Source: Diaphorobacter sp. HDW4A
GTDB taxonomy: Bacteria > Pseudomonadota > Gammaproteobacteria > Burkholderiales > Burkholderiaceae_C
NCBI RefSeq assembly: GCF_011305995.1
Contig: NZ_CP049910.1
Span: forward strand, 2,418,001-2,482,000
Reading direction: 5' to 3'
Length of the DNA stretch: 64,000 nucleotides
Shown here: positions 17,064 through 26,959 of the stretch, in pieces
How positions within the stretch are numbered: the first letter of the stretch is position 1
Layout: the number at the start of each line of letters is the position of its first letter
Position numbers and translations under genes: made by a program
The notes under the pieces: generated by a model
Databases searched by the model: none
What the model saw: only the letters and a program-made list of their open reading frames with translations
Told to the model about the DNA's origin: nothing

Positions 17064-17440
17064 CTACGCATTTCTTGTCTTTGGTGATGGTGACGAAGGT
17101 GCACTCCAGTGTGCCGGAGGTCGCGCTGATGGATGGCTCCTTGCAGACATTGGTGATGGAAATGGTGTACTCGGTCATCTCGCCGAAGGCTACCGGGTCG
17201 ACGGTGTCTGTCTTCTGCACGAAGATATCCAGACTGCAGAGGCTTGCGCGCTGTTGTTGGTGTCGTTGGCTTCGGTCGTGCTGGTGCTCGCGACCACGGT
17301 GTTCGTGATCGTGGTGTTCTCCGCATCCTTGCGCGGCAGCAGCTTGTAGCTGGTGGTTTGCTGCGCCGCCACCGCGACCGTGGGCCAAGTGCAAATGGCC
17401 GGCACCCATGTCACATCTGCCACTCCCCGCGTCAGCAGGA
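17056..17440 (-). pseudogene. Remnant of a DUF11-repeat surface protein, frameshifted
   Basis: On the minus strand, one frame reads TTSYKLLPRKDAENTTITNT, then VVASTSTTEANDTNNSAQAS and is followed, one base over, by LDIFVQKTDTVDP and GEMTEYTISITN. The pattern (NTTITNTVVASTSTTEANDTNNSA followed by a GEXTEYTISITN strand) is the DUF11 conserved repeat of secreted surface and adhesin-like proteins. A single-base loss near 17236 explains the shift. The reading stops at 17056, where IS481 sequence begins, so the parent gene was broken there. No complete copy is in the window. Confidence 0.6.
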
Positions 17441-17593
17441 CAGCGCGTCATCGTTAATGGCTAAAAAATCCCTACTTCACGAGCCGTTTCAACTAATGCG
17501 TACCTCGCACAGCCCGTTCACAGCAACCGCATCTCCCGTTCACCATCAATGAACGGCATCACGATTGCCGGAACTTTGCAGACAGCGCCTAGG

Positions 17594-19870
17594 TCAAGCG
17601 AGCTTGAACGGGAGCTCGCGCGGCACTTTGCCGGTGAGTTGCGCAATCGCGTTCGCAAACGCAGGCGCCAGCGGCGGCACGCCCGGCTCACCCATGCCGG
17701 TGGGGGCGTCGGCACTCGGCACGATGTGCACGGCGATCTCGGGCATGTCGGTCAGGCGCGGGACGACGTAGTCGCCGAAGTTGCTCTGCTCGACCTGGCC
17801 GTCCTTGAAGGTGATGGCCGCGCCGGGAATGCACATGCCAAGACCCATCAGCGCCCCACCCTGCACCTGCGCTTCCACGCCGCGCGGGTTGACGGCGAGA
17901 TTGCAATGCACGCCTGCGGTCACTTTGTGCAGCTTGGGGCTGCCGTCCTTCACCGAAGCCTCGACGATGTAGGCGACGATGGAGTCGAACGATTCATGCA
18001 CCGCCACGCCCCATGCGCGACCGGCTTCGAGTTGGCGCTTGCCGTAGCCCGATTTCTCGACCGCCAGTTGCAGCGCGGCCTTGTGGCGCGGGTGCTTGTC
18101 GCCAAACTGGCGCAGGCGGAAATCGACCGGATCCTGCTTGGAGGCCCGGGCGATCTCGTCGATCAGCGTCTCCATCACATAGGCCGTGTGGGTGGAGCCC
18201 ACGCTGCGCCACCAGAGCACCGGCGCGTTGAGCACCGGGTGATGCGCCGACAGCCGCATCGGCAGATCGTAAGGTGCCTTCATGCCTTCGACCGTGGTGG
18301 TGTCCACGCCTTCCTTGACCATGAAGCCCTCAAACGCCGTGCCTTTGGCGAGCGACTGGCCGACGATGACATGATCCCACGCGACGACCTGACCCTTCTC
18401 GTCGAGCCCGATCTCGGCGCGGTGCACATGCATCGGTCGGTAATAGCCACCCTTCACATCGTCCTCGCGGCTCCAGATCAGGCGCACCGGCGCGTCGATA
18501 CCTGCAGCGCGCGTGGCCATGGCGATATGGCAGGCCTCGGCCACGTAGTCGCTCGATGGCGTGGCACGGCGGCCGAAACCGCCACCAGCCATCTGCACGT
18601 TGACCCGCACGTTCTGCGGCTGCAAGCCGAGCACGCGCGCGGCCGTTGCCACCTCCCAGCCCGGCGCCTGCGTGCCCAGCCACAGCTCGGCCTTGGCGTT
18701 GGCACCTGTGCCGGTGATGCGCACGGTGCAGTTCAGCGGCTCCATCGGCGTGTGGGCGAGATACGGGAACACATATTCGGCGCTGATCTTCTGCGCTGCG
18801 CCACTGAGCTTAGAGACATCGGCATCGAACTTGATCGCGCCAGTCTTCTTCGCCAGCTCGCGATACTGCGCGAGCTGCTGGGTCGAATCCACCTTGCCGA
18901 CGGACGCGCTGTCCCACTCCACCTTGAGCGCATCGCGCCCCTGCTTGGCCGCCCAGTAGCTGTTGGCCACGACGGCAACCACCTCACCACCCAGCACGCT
19001 GGGCACGCGCAGCACCGCGCGTACGCCCTTGATGGCCTTGGCCGCACCGTCATCCACCGACAAAACCTTGCTGCCATAAACCGGCGGGTGCAGCACCACG
19101 GCGGTGAGCATGCCGGGTAGGTGCGTGTCGATGCCGTAGGACTGGTTGCCGCTCGACTTGGCGCGCGCATCGATACGGCCCGTGGCCTTGCCGATGATGC
19201 GGAAGTCCCTGGCATCCTTGAGCACCACCTGCTGCGGCACGGGCAGCGCCATCGCCGCATCGGTCAGCTCACCGTAGCCGAGCTTCTTGCCACGCGGGCC
19301 AATTACCTGGCCGGCCTGCGTGCGCAGCGATTGCGCGTCCACGCCCCAGCGCTTGGCGGCGGCTGCCACCAGCATGGCGCGGGTGCGGGCACCCAGCTCG
19401 CGGTATTGCGTGTACGAATTCTTGATCGAACCCGAACCGCCCGTGAGGTGAAATCCCATGACCGGATCGACATACGCGGGATCGGCATTGCCATGCACGC
19501 TGCGCACCTTGGACCAGTCGGCGTCCAGCTCCTCGGCCAGCACCATGGGCAGGCCGGTCTGCACGCCCTGCCCGAAATCGAGCCGGTTGATGGTGACGGT
19601 GACGATGCCGTCGCGATCGATCCTCACGAACGCGGCGGGTTGCTGAGTCGGCTTGAGCGAGCTTGCAGCGACGGGTGCATCGCCCTCTGCCTTGGCAAGC
19701 GCCGCCATCGGGAACGCGCCCAGCGCAAAGCCCGAGGCCGTGGCGAGCTTGAGAAAGCTGCGGCGCTCAATGCCCGCACCTGTTGCTGTTTGATCGTTGG
19801 TGCTGGCATCAACGGCCAGCGAACGCAGGCCCTGCGGCATGTCGGCAAGAACGTGTTGGGGAATGTGCAT
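17594..19870 (-). CDS. Molybdopterin-binding large subunit, isoquinoline 1-oxidoreductase type
   Basis: 758 residues from an ATG at 19870; the frame stays open to 20452 but that extension overlaps the small-subunit gene in another frame and is rejected. A Tat signal (ERRSFLKLATASGFALG, residues about 34-50) sends it to the periplasm. GQGVQTGLPMVLAEELD, GGGFGRR and the C-terminal GMGEPGVPPLAPAFANA are conserved in the IorB/xanthine dehydrogenase family molybdenum subunits. The family hydroxylates N-heteroaromatics or oxidises aldehydes. It is paired with the [2Fe-2S] subunit 17 nt upstream. No cytochrome or Mo-cofactor maturation gene is adjacent, so the electron acceptor is unknown. Confidence 0.9.
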   Translation of the reverse strand: MHIPQHVLADMPQGLRSLAVDASTNDQTATGAGIERRSFLKLATASGFALGAFPMAALAKAEGDAPVAASSLKPTQQPAAFVRIDRDGIVTVTINRLDFGQGVQTGLPMVLAEELDADWSKVRSVHGNADPAYVDPVMGFHLTGGSGSIKNSYTQYRELGARTRAMLVAAAAKRWGVDAQSLRTQAGQVIGPRGKKLGYGELTDAAMALPVPQQVVLKDARDFRIIGKATGRIDARAKSSGNQSYGIDTHLPGMLTAVVLHPPVYGSKVLSVDDGAAKAIKGVRAVLRVPSVLGGEVVAVVANSYWAAKQGRDALKVEWDSASVGKVDSTQQLAQYRELAKKTGAIKFDADVSKLSGAAQKISAEYVFPYLAHTPMEPLNCTVRITGTGANAKAELWLGTQAPGWEVATAARVLGLQPQNVRVNVQMAGGGFGRRATPSSDYVAEACHIAMATRAAGIDAPVRLIWSREDDVKGGYYRPMHVHRAEIGLDEKGQVVAWDHVIVGQSLAKGTAFEGFMVKEGVDTTTVEGMKAPYDLPMRLSAHHPVLNAPVLWWRSVGSTHTAYVMETLIDEIARASKQDPVDFRLRQFGDKHPRHKAALQLAVEKSGYGKRQLEAGRAWGVAVHESFDSIVAYIVEASVKDGSPKLHKVTAGVHCNLAVNPRGVEAQVQGGALMGLGMCIPGAAITFKDGQVEQSNFGDYVVPRLTDMPEIAVHIVPSADAPTGMGEPGVPPLAPAFANAIAQLTGKVPRELPFKLA

Positions 19871-19887
19871 GGTGGGTCTCCGTCCGT

Positions 19888-20349
19888 TCAGGCCAATGTC
19901 TTCGCAGCGTCGTGGATCGCTGCGCGGATGCGCACGTAGGTGCCGCAGCGGCAGATGTTGCCCGCCATCGCGGCGTCGATGTCCGAATCGCTCGGCGCGC
20001 GGTTGTTCTTGAGCAGTGCGGTCGCACTCATGATCTGGCCGCTCTGGCAGTAGCCGCACTGCGCCACGTCGTTGCGCACCCAGGCATCCTCGACCGCCTT
20101 GCCCACCTTGTCGGCGGCCTGCGCCTCGATGGTGGTGATCTTCTGCCCCTCGGCCGCCGAGACCGGCGTGATGCACGAGCGGATGGCCTGGCCGTTCAGA
20201 TGCACGGTGCACGCGCCGCACAGCGCCATGCCGCAGCCGAACTTGGTGCCGGTCATGCCGAGCGAGTCGCGCAGCGTCCAGAGAATGGGAGTCGCGGGAT
20301 CGACATCGACCGATGTCGGCTTGCCATTGAGAGTGAATTTGACGGTCAT
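19888..20349 (-). CDS. [2Fe-2S] small subunit of molybdenum hydroxylase (IorA type)
   Basis: 153 residues. The plant-type [2Fe-2S] cluster ligands are in CGMALCGACTVHLNG with Cys in IRSC, and the second cluster is in CGYCQSGQIM and CRCGTYVRIR. This is the usual layout of IorA/CoxS-like subunits, which pass electrons from the molybdenum centre. It has no signal peptide of its own and probably rides out with the Tat-signalled large subunit. It is the first gene of the pair and diverges from the LysR gene across 142 nt. Confidence 0.92.
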   Translation of the reverse strand: MTVKFTLNGKPTSVDVDPATPILWTLRDSLGMTGTKFGCGMALCGACTVHLNGQAIRSCITPVSAAEGQKITTIEAQAADKVGKAVEDAWVRNDVAQCGYCQSGQIMSATALLKNNRAPSDSDIDAAMAGNICRCGTYVRIRAAIHDAAKTLA

Positions 20350-20465
20350 TGGAGCGGTTCAATCGTGGTGGGTGTTGTTCTTCGGCCTGCGCATGCAGAG
20401 CATGGACCGCAAGCAGTGTGCAACAGCCCAAGTCAAAGAAAAAGCCACGCAATCTATCTAAGTTA

Positions 20466-20480
20466 TTAAGTTTTGCTTAA
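20466..20480. promoter_or_regulatory. LysR-type box (T-N11-A) between iorAB-like genes and lysR
   Basis: TTAAGTTTTGCTTAA is a 5-bp inverted repeat with a 5-base spacer and fits the T-N11-A pattern. It ends 11 nt before the LysR start, suggesting autoregulation and control of the divergent molybdenum hydroxylase genes. Confidence 0.5.
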
Positions 20481-20491
20481 CAATCTCCGCC

Positions 20492-21397
20492 ATGAAGCCC
20501 GAAATCCTCGCCTCACTGGCCGCCTTCGAGCAGGTGGCGCAACACCGCAGCTTGACCTACGCGGCGCACGCGCTTGGCGTCACTCCCGCCGCGCTGTCGC
20601 AGACGATCAAGAAGCTGGAGACGCGCCTCAAGGTGCGCTTGTTCGACCGCACCACCCGCAGCGTGAACCTCACCGAAGCGGGCCGCGACTATCTGGAACG
20701 CGTGACACCCGCCCTCGCCCATCTGCGCGAGGCGACCGAAGACCTGCAGTTCAGCGCCGGGGTCGAGGGCGGCACGCTGCGCCTGACCATTTCCCACCCC
20801 GCCGGCCGCGTGCTGGTCGAACCAATGCTCGCTGAGTTCTTCGCGCTGCATCCGCACATCCATCTTGAACTGGTCTACGACGATGGCTTCGTCGACATCG
20901 TGCGCGACGGTTTCGACCTCGGTATCCGCAACGGTGAATCGCTCGAGGGCGACATGGTGGCCGTGCCGCTCACGAAAGAAATGGTCATGATCTGTGCCGC
21001 CTCGCCCGCCTACCTCAAGGCCCACGGAACCCCGCAGCACCCCGACGAACTAGCGCAGCACCAGTGCATCAACTACCGCATGCGCAGCAGCGGCGGGATC
21101 TACAAATGGGAGTTCGTCATCGACGGCAAGCTCACCGAACGCGCAGTGCACGGCCCGCTCACCGTCAACCACTGGGACACGGCACTGCAGGCGGCCCAGG
21201 GCAGTGTAGGCCTGCTCATCGGCTGGCGCGACTCACTACAGGCCGCGCTCGAAAGTGGCGAACTCGTGGAGGTGCTGACGCCGTACCGCTCAAGCTTTCC
21301 GGGCTTCTACGCCTACTACTCGCACCGCACGCATCTGCCGATGAAGACGCGGGTGTTTCTGGATTTTCTGATGCGGCGCGTGCCGGGCAGCATCTAA
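20492..21397 (+). CDS. LysR-family transcriptional regulator
   Basis: 301 residues. The N-terminal winged helix (ASLAAFEQVAQHRSLTYAAHALG, ALSQTIKKLETRLKVRLFDRTTRSVNLTEAG) is followed by a substrate-binding domain with DGFDLGIRNGE and the usual effector cleft order. It is divergent from the molybdenum hydroxylase genes and has a T-N11-A box just upstream, so it most likely controls them. The downstream TauD gene is in the same direction 122 nt away and could also be a target. The ligand is unknown. Confidence 0.92.
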   Translation: MKPEILASLAAFEQVAQHRSLTYAAHALGVTPAALSQTIKKLETRLKVRLFDRTTRSVNLTEAGRDYLERVTPALAHLREATEDLQFSAGVEGGTLRLTISHPAGRVLVEPMLAEFFALHPHIHLELVYDDGFVDIVRDGFDLGIRNGESLEGDMVAVPLTKEMVMICAASPAYLKAHGTPQHPDELAQHQCINYRMRSSGGIYKWEFVIDGKLTERAVHGPLTVNHWDTALQAAQGSVGLLIGWRDSLQAALESGELVEVLTPYRSSFPGFYAYYSHRTHLPMKTRVFLDFLMRRVPGSI

Positions 21398-21416
21398 GAA
21401 CGTGTTGGCTCGCTCA

Positions 21417-21432
21417 GCGCATATCGATGCGC
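21417..21432. promoter_or_regulatory. Palindrome upstream of the TauD-type gene
   Basis: GCGCAT-ATCG-ATGCGC is a perfect 6-bp inverted repeat about 90 nt upstream of the dioxygenase start and 20 nt after the LysR stop. It may be an operator for the dioxygenase gene or a weak terminator; no T-run follows. Confidence 0.3.
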
Positions 21433-21519
21433 GAAATTCTTTGTTGTTCATCGCAGGGCGCACTTCTAGCATCGGCTGATTCATTCATCCAACAGCCTGA
21501 CCCCCAAGGAGAAAACAGC

Positions 21520-22470
21520 ATGAACGCGATCACACAGCAACAGCACCTTCTGCAGGCCGACGCAGCCACCGCAACGCAGCCCGCGCAGCTCACCATCCAG
21601 CCACTGTCTGGACGCATCGGAGCCGTCGTGCACGGTGTCAAGATCTCGGGTGATCTGCCCGCTGCACTGTTCGATCAGATTCAGGCCGCGCTGCTCAAGC
21701 ACCGCGTGCTGTTCTTTCGCAGTCAGACGCATCTGGACGACGGTTCGCATCAGGCCTTCGGCAAACTGTTCGGCGCGCTGGAGGCCCACCCCACCGTGCC
21801 CGCGCCGGATGGCACGGCGTTTCTCGAACTCAACTCGCAGCACGGTGGCCGCGCCGATTCCTGGCACACCGACGTGACCTTCAAGGCCGCATTTCCCAAG
21901 GTCTGCGTGCTGCGCGCGGTGACGCTGCCAAGCCATGGCGGCGACACGGTCTGGGCCAACACGGTCGCGGCCTACGACAGCCTGCCCGAACCGCTCAAGC
22001 AGCTCGCCGAACAGCTCTGGGCCGTGCACGGCAACGACTACGACTACGCCGAGAGCTTCCGTACCAACCCCGCGAGCAACGCCGAAACCGAAGGCCGCGC
22101 CAGCTACCGCAAGGTCTTCACCAGCCGCACCATTGAGGCCGAGCAGCCGCTCGTTCACGTGCATCCCGAGACTGGCGAAAAGGCCTTGCTGCTGGGCCAT
22201 TTCGCCAAGCGCTTCAAGGGCTTGCGCACCAGTGAATCCAACGCGTTGCTGCAGCTCTTCAACGAGCGCATCACGCGTCTGGAAAACACCGTGCGCTGGA
22301 CATGGGCTGAGGGCGATGTCGCTGTCTGGGATAACCGAGCCACCCAGCACTACGCCATCAACGACTACGGCGACGCCCACCGCGTGGTGCGCCGCGTGAC
22401 GGTCACCGGCGAGGTTGCCACCGCCGTTGATGGCCGCCAGAGCGTCGATCTGAGCGAAACCGTTCATTGA
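21520..22470 (+). CDS. TauD/TfdA-family Fe(II)/2-oxoglutarate dioxygenase
   Basis: 316 residues from an ATG at 21520 with AAGGAG 8 nt upstream. The iron triad is His and Asp in DSWHTDVTF and a distal His in NRATQHYAINDY; the 2-oxoglutarate-binding Arg is in HRVVRRVTVTG. Family members hydroxylate the carbon next to a sulfonate, sulfate ester or aryloxy group, releasing sulfite, sulfate or phenol. The downstream ABC importer might supply its substrate (inference), although a terminator separates them. Taurine, alkyl sulfates and herbicide-like acids are all possible. Confidence 0.9.
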   Translation: MNAITQQQHLLQADAATATQPAQLTIQPLSGRIGAVVHGVKISGDLPAALFDQIQAALLKHRVLFFRSQTHLDDGSHQAFGKLFGALEAHPTVPAPDGTAFLELNSQHGGRADSWHTDVTFKAAFPKVCVLRAVTLPSHGGDTVWANTVAAYDSLPEPLKQLAEQLWAVHGNDYDYAESFRTNPASNAETEGRASYRKVFTSRTIEAEQPLVHVHPETGEKALLLGHFAKRFKGLRTSESNALLQLFNERITRLENTVRWTWAEGDVAVWDNRATQHYAINDYGDAHRVVRRVTVTGEVATAVDGRQSVDLSETVH

Positions 22471-22474
22471 TTTC

Positions 22475-22500
22475 GGGGCCATCGCGGCCCCTTCATTTTT
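22475..22500 (+). terminator. Rho-independent terminator after the TauD-type gene
   Basis: GGGGCC-ATCGC-GGCCCC followed by TTCATTTTT, 4 nt after the stop codon. It should end the dioxygenase transcript before the ABC transporter genes. Confidence 0.8.
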
Positions 22501-22570
22501 ATAAACCTGCAGACTGATCCATCGCGTGCGACAGCGCATGCGAGGCCCCACTTTTGCCTGAATTTCCGTC

Positions 22571-23935
22571 ATGACCCGAACCACTTATCTCTATGAAAAC
22601 GGCGTGCTCGTCCCGCGCCGCAAGCTGCTGACCTCCGCCCTTGCTGCAGGCGCCGGTGCGCTGCTCGGCTTTCCCGCAATCGCCACGAGCAACAAGTCGC
22701 TCAAAGGCGTGACGCTCAACACCTCGCTCTACAGCTCGCCCTACTCCAAGCTGCTGCGCCCCTGGATTGCGGAGTTCGAAGAAGCGACTGGCGCCAAGGT
22801 CAACTTCGACACGCCGGGATTCCCCGTCTACAACCAGCGCGCGGATCTGGAGCTGTCCACCAAGGGGTCGGCGTTCGATGCGGTCAATGTGACCTTCATC
22901 TACTCGAGCCGCTGGATCAACTCAGGCTGGCTCACGCCGCTCGACGAATACATCGCCGATGCGAACAAGACGCCAGCCAACTACGACGTCAAGGACTTTC
23001 TGGAGGGCACGCTCGCGCCCGAACGCGGCACCGACGGCAAGCTCTACGGCATTCCATGGCAAGCCGAAGTGACGATTGCCGCCGCCTCGCGCTTCGATGC
23101 GCTCAAGCAGGCCGGCTTCGCGTTTCCGCAGACCACGCAGGAACTCGAACAGGTATCGAAGGCGCTCAATCGCAAGGAAGGCGCAGCGGGTTTCGTCACC
23201 GACAACCACTATGGCTGGACCTTCGTACCCTTCTTGCACGCCTTCGGCGGCGACGTGTTCCGCAAGGCGCCCAACGATCTCTACCCCACGCTCGACACGC
23301 CCGAGGCGATTGCCGCAGCCGACTATTTCGCGCGGCTGCTGCGCGATTGCGGGCCGGACGGCGTGGTGTCGTACAACCCCGATCAGGCGCTGCAGTCCAT
23401 CAAATCTGGCCGCAGCCATCTGAGCGTTCAGGGCCAGATCAACCTGTCGCAACTCGCGGACAAGAGCAGCAGCAAAGTCGCCAACACCGCCGCGTGGGGA
23501 CTGGTTCCCAAGGGCCCGGCGGGCCGCTTTCCCGGCACCGCCATCCACGGCTGGGGAATTCCGGTGGGAAGCAAGAACAAAGACGCCGCCTGGCAATTCA
23601 TCCGCTGGGCGACTTCAAAGGAAATTCTGCAGCGCGCCGTCGCGGCAGGCTACGCGTCGCCAACACGTCGCTCCGACATCGACTCCGCCTCCTACCGTGA
23701 TCGCCAGCGCGCCAATGGCTTCGACATCGCAGCGCTCACCATCGACTCGATTGCGCTGTCTGCAAAGCAAGGACATATGAAGTACCGCACAGTCGCCGCC
23801 TATCCCCAAGTGGACCAGCAACTGAACAAGGCCATCGAACTCATCGTCACCAACCAGCGCACGCCCGAGCAGGCCATGAAGCAGGCACAGGCCGCTTCGA
23901 TTGCCGAGCTGCGGCGCGCGGGCGTCACCATCTGA
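22571..23935 (+). CDS. ABC transporter substrate-binding protein, family 1 (CUT1-like)
   Basis: 454 residues. The N-terminus has a Tat-type signal (RRKLLTSALAAGAGALLG, about 17-34). The mature protein shows the family 1 pattern: LRPWIAEFEEATGAKV, then DAVNVTFIYSSRWI, LYGIPWQAEV and the C-terminal AWQFIRWATSKE. It would capture a solute in the periplasm for the permeases that follow. CUT1 relatives bind sugars, polyols or glycerol phosphates; this one is distant enough that the ligand cannot be named. No clear ribosome site precedes the ATG. It begins a four-gene importer operon. Confidence 0.88.
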   Translation: MTRTTYLYENGVLVPRRKLLTSALAAGAGALLGFPAIATSNKSLKGVTLNTSLYSSPYSKLLRPWIAEFEEATGAKVNFDTPGFPVYNQRADLELSTKGSAFDAVNVTFIYSSRWINSGWLTPLDEYIADANKTPANYDVKDFLEGTLAPERGTDGKLYGIPWQAEVTIAAASRFDALKQAGFAFPQTTQELEQVSKALNRKEGAAGFVTDNHYGWTFVPFLHAFGGDVFRKAPNDLYPTLDTPEAIAAADYFARLLRDCGPDGVVSYNPDQALQSIKSGRSHLSVQGQINLSQLADKSSSKVANTAAWGLVPKGPAGRFPGTAIHGWGIPVGSKNKDAAWQFIRWATSKEILQRAVAAGYASPTRRSDIDSASYRDRQRANGFDIAALTIDSIALSAKQGHMKYRTVAAYPQVDQQLNKAIELIVTNQRTPEQAMKQAQAASIAELRRAGVTI

Positions 23936-23950
23936 CGGAGGAAGAGCACC

Positions 23951-24938
<988 letters not shown>

Positions 24939-24949
<11 letters not shown>

Positions 24950-25808
24950 AGTCACACTGTCCATAACACCATCACGCCCACCATTCACCCAGCGGTTCAC
25001 CGGATTCGTCGCCCGCCATGCGCGCGACGCCGTCTCTGTTCTGATTCTGCTGCTGGTGCTTGCTCCATTTGCATGGCTGATCCAGATGGCGTTTCGCCCC
25101 GCCGCAGACGCGCTGGAATTGAACTTCCAGTTCACGCCCACGCTGGACGCATTCCGCGATCTCTGGCAGGACGCTTTCGCCCGGTCCTTCGGCAACAGCC
25201 TGCTGGTGAGCACACTGTCCACGGCGCTGTCGATGCTCATCGGCGTGCCCGCCGCCTACGCGCTTTCGCGCTGGACCTTCCGCCAGCGCAGCCACGTTGC
25301 GCTGTGGATTCTGTGCACCCGCATGGCCCCGCCGATTGCGTTCACCATTCCATTTTTCCTCGCCTTCCGCTGGCTCGGCATGCTGGACACGGTCTGGGCG
25401 CTGGTCGTGGTCTATCTCACGTTCAATCTCGCCATCGTCATCTGGATGATGCAAGGCTTTTTCGACGCGGCGCCCACCGCGCTCGAAGAGGCCGCGTGGC
25501 TCGACGGTTGCGGCATCTGGTCGGCGTTCTGGCACGTGACGCTGCCGCTCACCCGCCCCGGCCTCGTCGCCACCGCTGTGCTGTGCTTCATTTTCTCGTG
25601 GAGCGACTTCTTCTTCGCGCTCATCCTCACCCGCACGCAGGCGGTGACGGCGCCCGTCGCCATCGTCAACTTCCTGCAGTACGACGGCTGGGAATGGACC
25701 AAGATCGCCGCCGCCGGCACGCTGGTGATGCTGCCGGTGCTGGTCTTCACCGCGCTGGTGCGCAAGTACCTGGTACACGGGCTCACAGCAGGTGGCGTGA
25801 AGGACTGA
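24939..25808 (+). CDS. ABC transporter permease (MalG/UgpE type)
   Basis: 289 residues from the ATG at 24939, which has AGGAG within the end of the previous gene. Six hydrophobic segments, the first at AVSVLILLLVLAPFAWLI. The EAA loop reads EEAAWLDGCGIWSAFWHVTLPLTRPG. It ends with the typical short C-terminal tail (VRKYLVHGLTAGGVKD). Partner of the preceding permease in the inner membrane. Confidence 0.9.
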
Positions 25809-25875
25809 GGCGCTTCAAACCTCCCCAAGCCAACTCGACACAACGACAAAACAACTTCAAGAAAGAACACAGGAA

Positions 25876-26958
25876 ATGGCCTCGATCTCCATCCGCCAGG
25901 TGCACAAGCAATTTCAGGGGCAGGATGTCCTCAAGGGCATCTCGCTCGACATCCGCGACGGTGAATTCGTGGCGCTCGTCGGCCCATCGGGCTGCGGCAA
26001 ATCCACGCTGCTGCGCATTCTGGCGGGCCTCGAATCCGTGAGCAGCGGCGAAATCACGCTCGGCGGCAAGCGCATCAACGACGTCCCGCCACGTGACCGC
26101 AACATCGCCATGGTGTTCCAGAACTACGCGCTCTACCCGCACCTGAGCGTGGCCGAGAATCTGGGATTTGCGCTCAAGCTGCAACGCAAAAGCCCGGCGC
26201 AGATCCGCGAGCGCGTGAACCAAGTGGCCGAGATTCTGGGCCTGTCGCCCCTGCTCGAGCGTCTGCCCGGCCAGCTCTCGGGCGGCCAGCGCCAGCGCGT
26301 GGCCATGGGGCGGGCGATCATCCGTGAGCCCGACGCCTTTCTGTTCGACGAGCCGCTCTCCAACCTCGACGCCAAACTGCGCGTGCAGATGCGCACCGAA
26401 ATCAAGGCGCTGCACCAGCGCCTGCGCACCACCACCGTCTACGTCACCCACGACCAGGTCGAAGCCATGACCATGGCCGACCGCATCGTCGTCATGCGCG
26501 ACGGCGTCATCGAACAGTCGGGCACGCCGCTCGAACTCTACGACCGCCCGCGCAACGCCTTCGTCGCCCAGTTCATCGGATCACCATCAATGAACCTGAT
26601 CGCCGCGCGCACGCACAACACCGATTCGGGCCTGCGCCTTGTGACCGACGACGGCCTGCAACTACCGGTGCCCGAGCAATGGAGTCTGCCGCACGACAAC
26701 GACATCTGGCTTGGCATCCGCCCCGAACACTTGCGCATCGCGCAGGCCAATGCCGCACACAATAGCTGGCCCGCGATCACCGAAGTGGTCGAACCCACAG
26801 GCGCGGACACCCAGATCGTCTCGCGCCTCGGCCAGCATCAGGTGATCTCGGTCGCCAATGAGCGCATTCAACTGCAACCCGGCGAGCCGCTTCATCTGCA
26901 GCCACAGGCATCGGCGCTGCACATCTTCGACCGCGAAAGCGGAAGACGGCTGAATTGA
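25876..26958 (+). CDS. ABC transporter ATP-binding protein (MalK/UgpC type)
   Basis: 360 residues. Walker A GPSGCGKST (36-44), Q-loop VFQNYALYPHL, signature LSGGQRQRVAMGRAI, Walker B FLFDEPLSNLD and H-loop YVTHDQVEA are all present. The C-terminal about 120 residues form the TOBE-type regulatory domain found in MalK/UgpC ATPases (GIRPEHLRIA). It powers the two permeases and completes the importer. Its stop is 1 nt from the stop of the convergent iron permease gene. Confidence 0.93.
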   Translation: MASISIRQVHKQFQGQDVLKGISLDIRDGEFVALVGPSGCGKSTLLRILAGLESVSSGEITLGGKRINDVPPRDRNIAMVFQNYALYPHLSVAENLGFALKLQRKSPAQIRERVNQVAEILGLSPLLERLPGQLSGGQRQRVAMGRAIIREPDAFLFDEPLSNLDAKLRVQMRTEIKALHQRLRTTTVYVTHDQVEAMTMADRIVVMRDGVIEQSGTPLELYDRPRNAFVAQFIGSPSMNLIAARTHNTDSGLRLVTDDGLQLPVPEQWSLPHDNDIWLGIRPEHLRIAQANAAHNSWPAITEVVEPTGADTQIVSRLGQHQVISVANERIQLQPGEPLHLQPQASALHIFDRESGRRLN

Positions 26959-26959
26959 C

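Noticed and set aside
19871..20452. N-terminal extension of the molybdenum large subunit
   Set aside because: It runs through the small-subunit gene in another frame and lacks family similarity; the ATG at 19870 gives a proper Tat signal.
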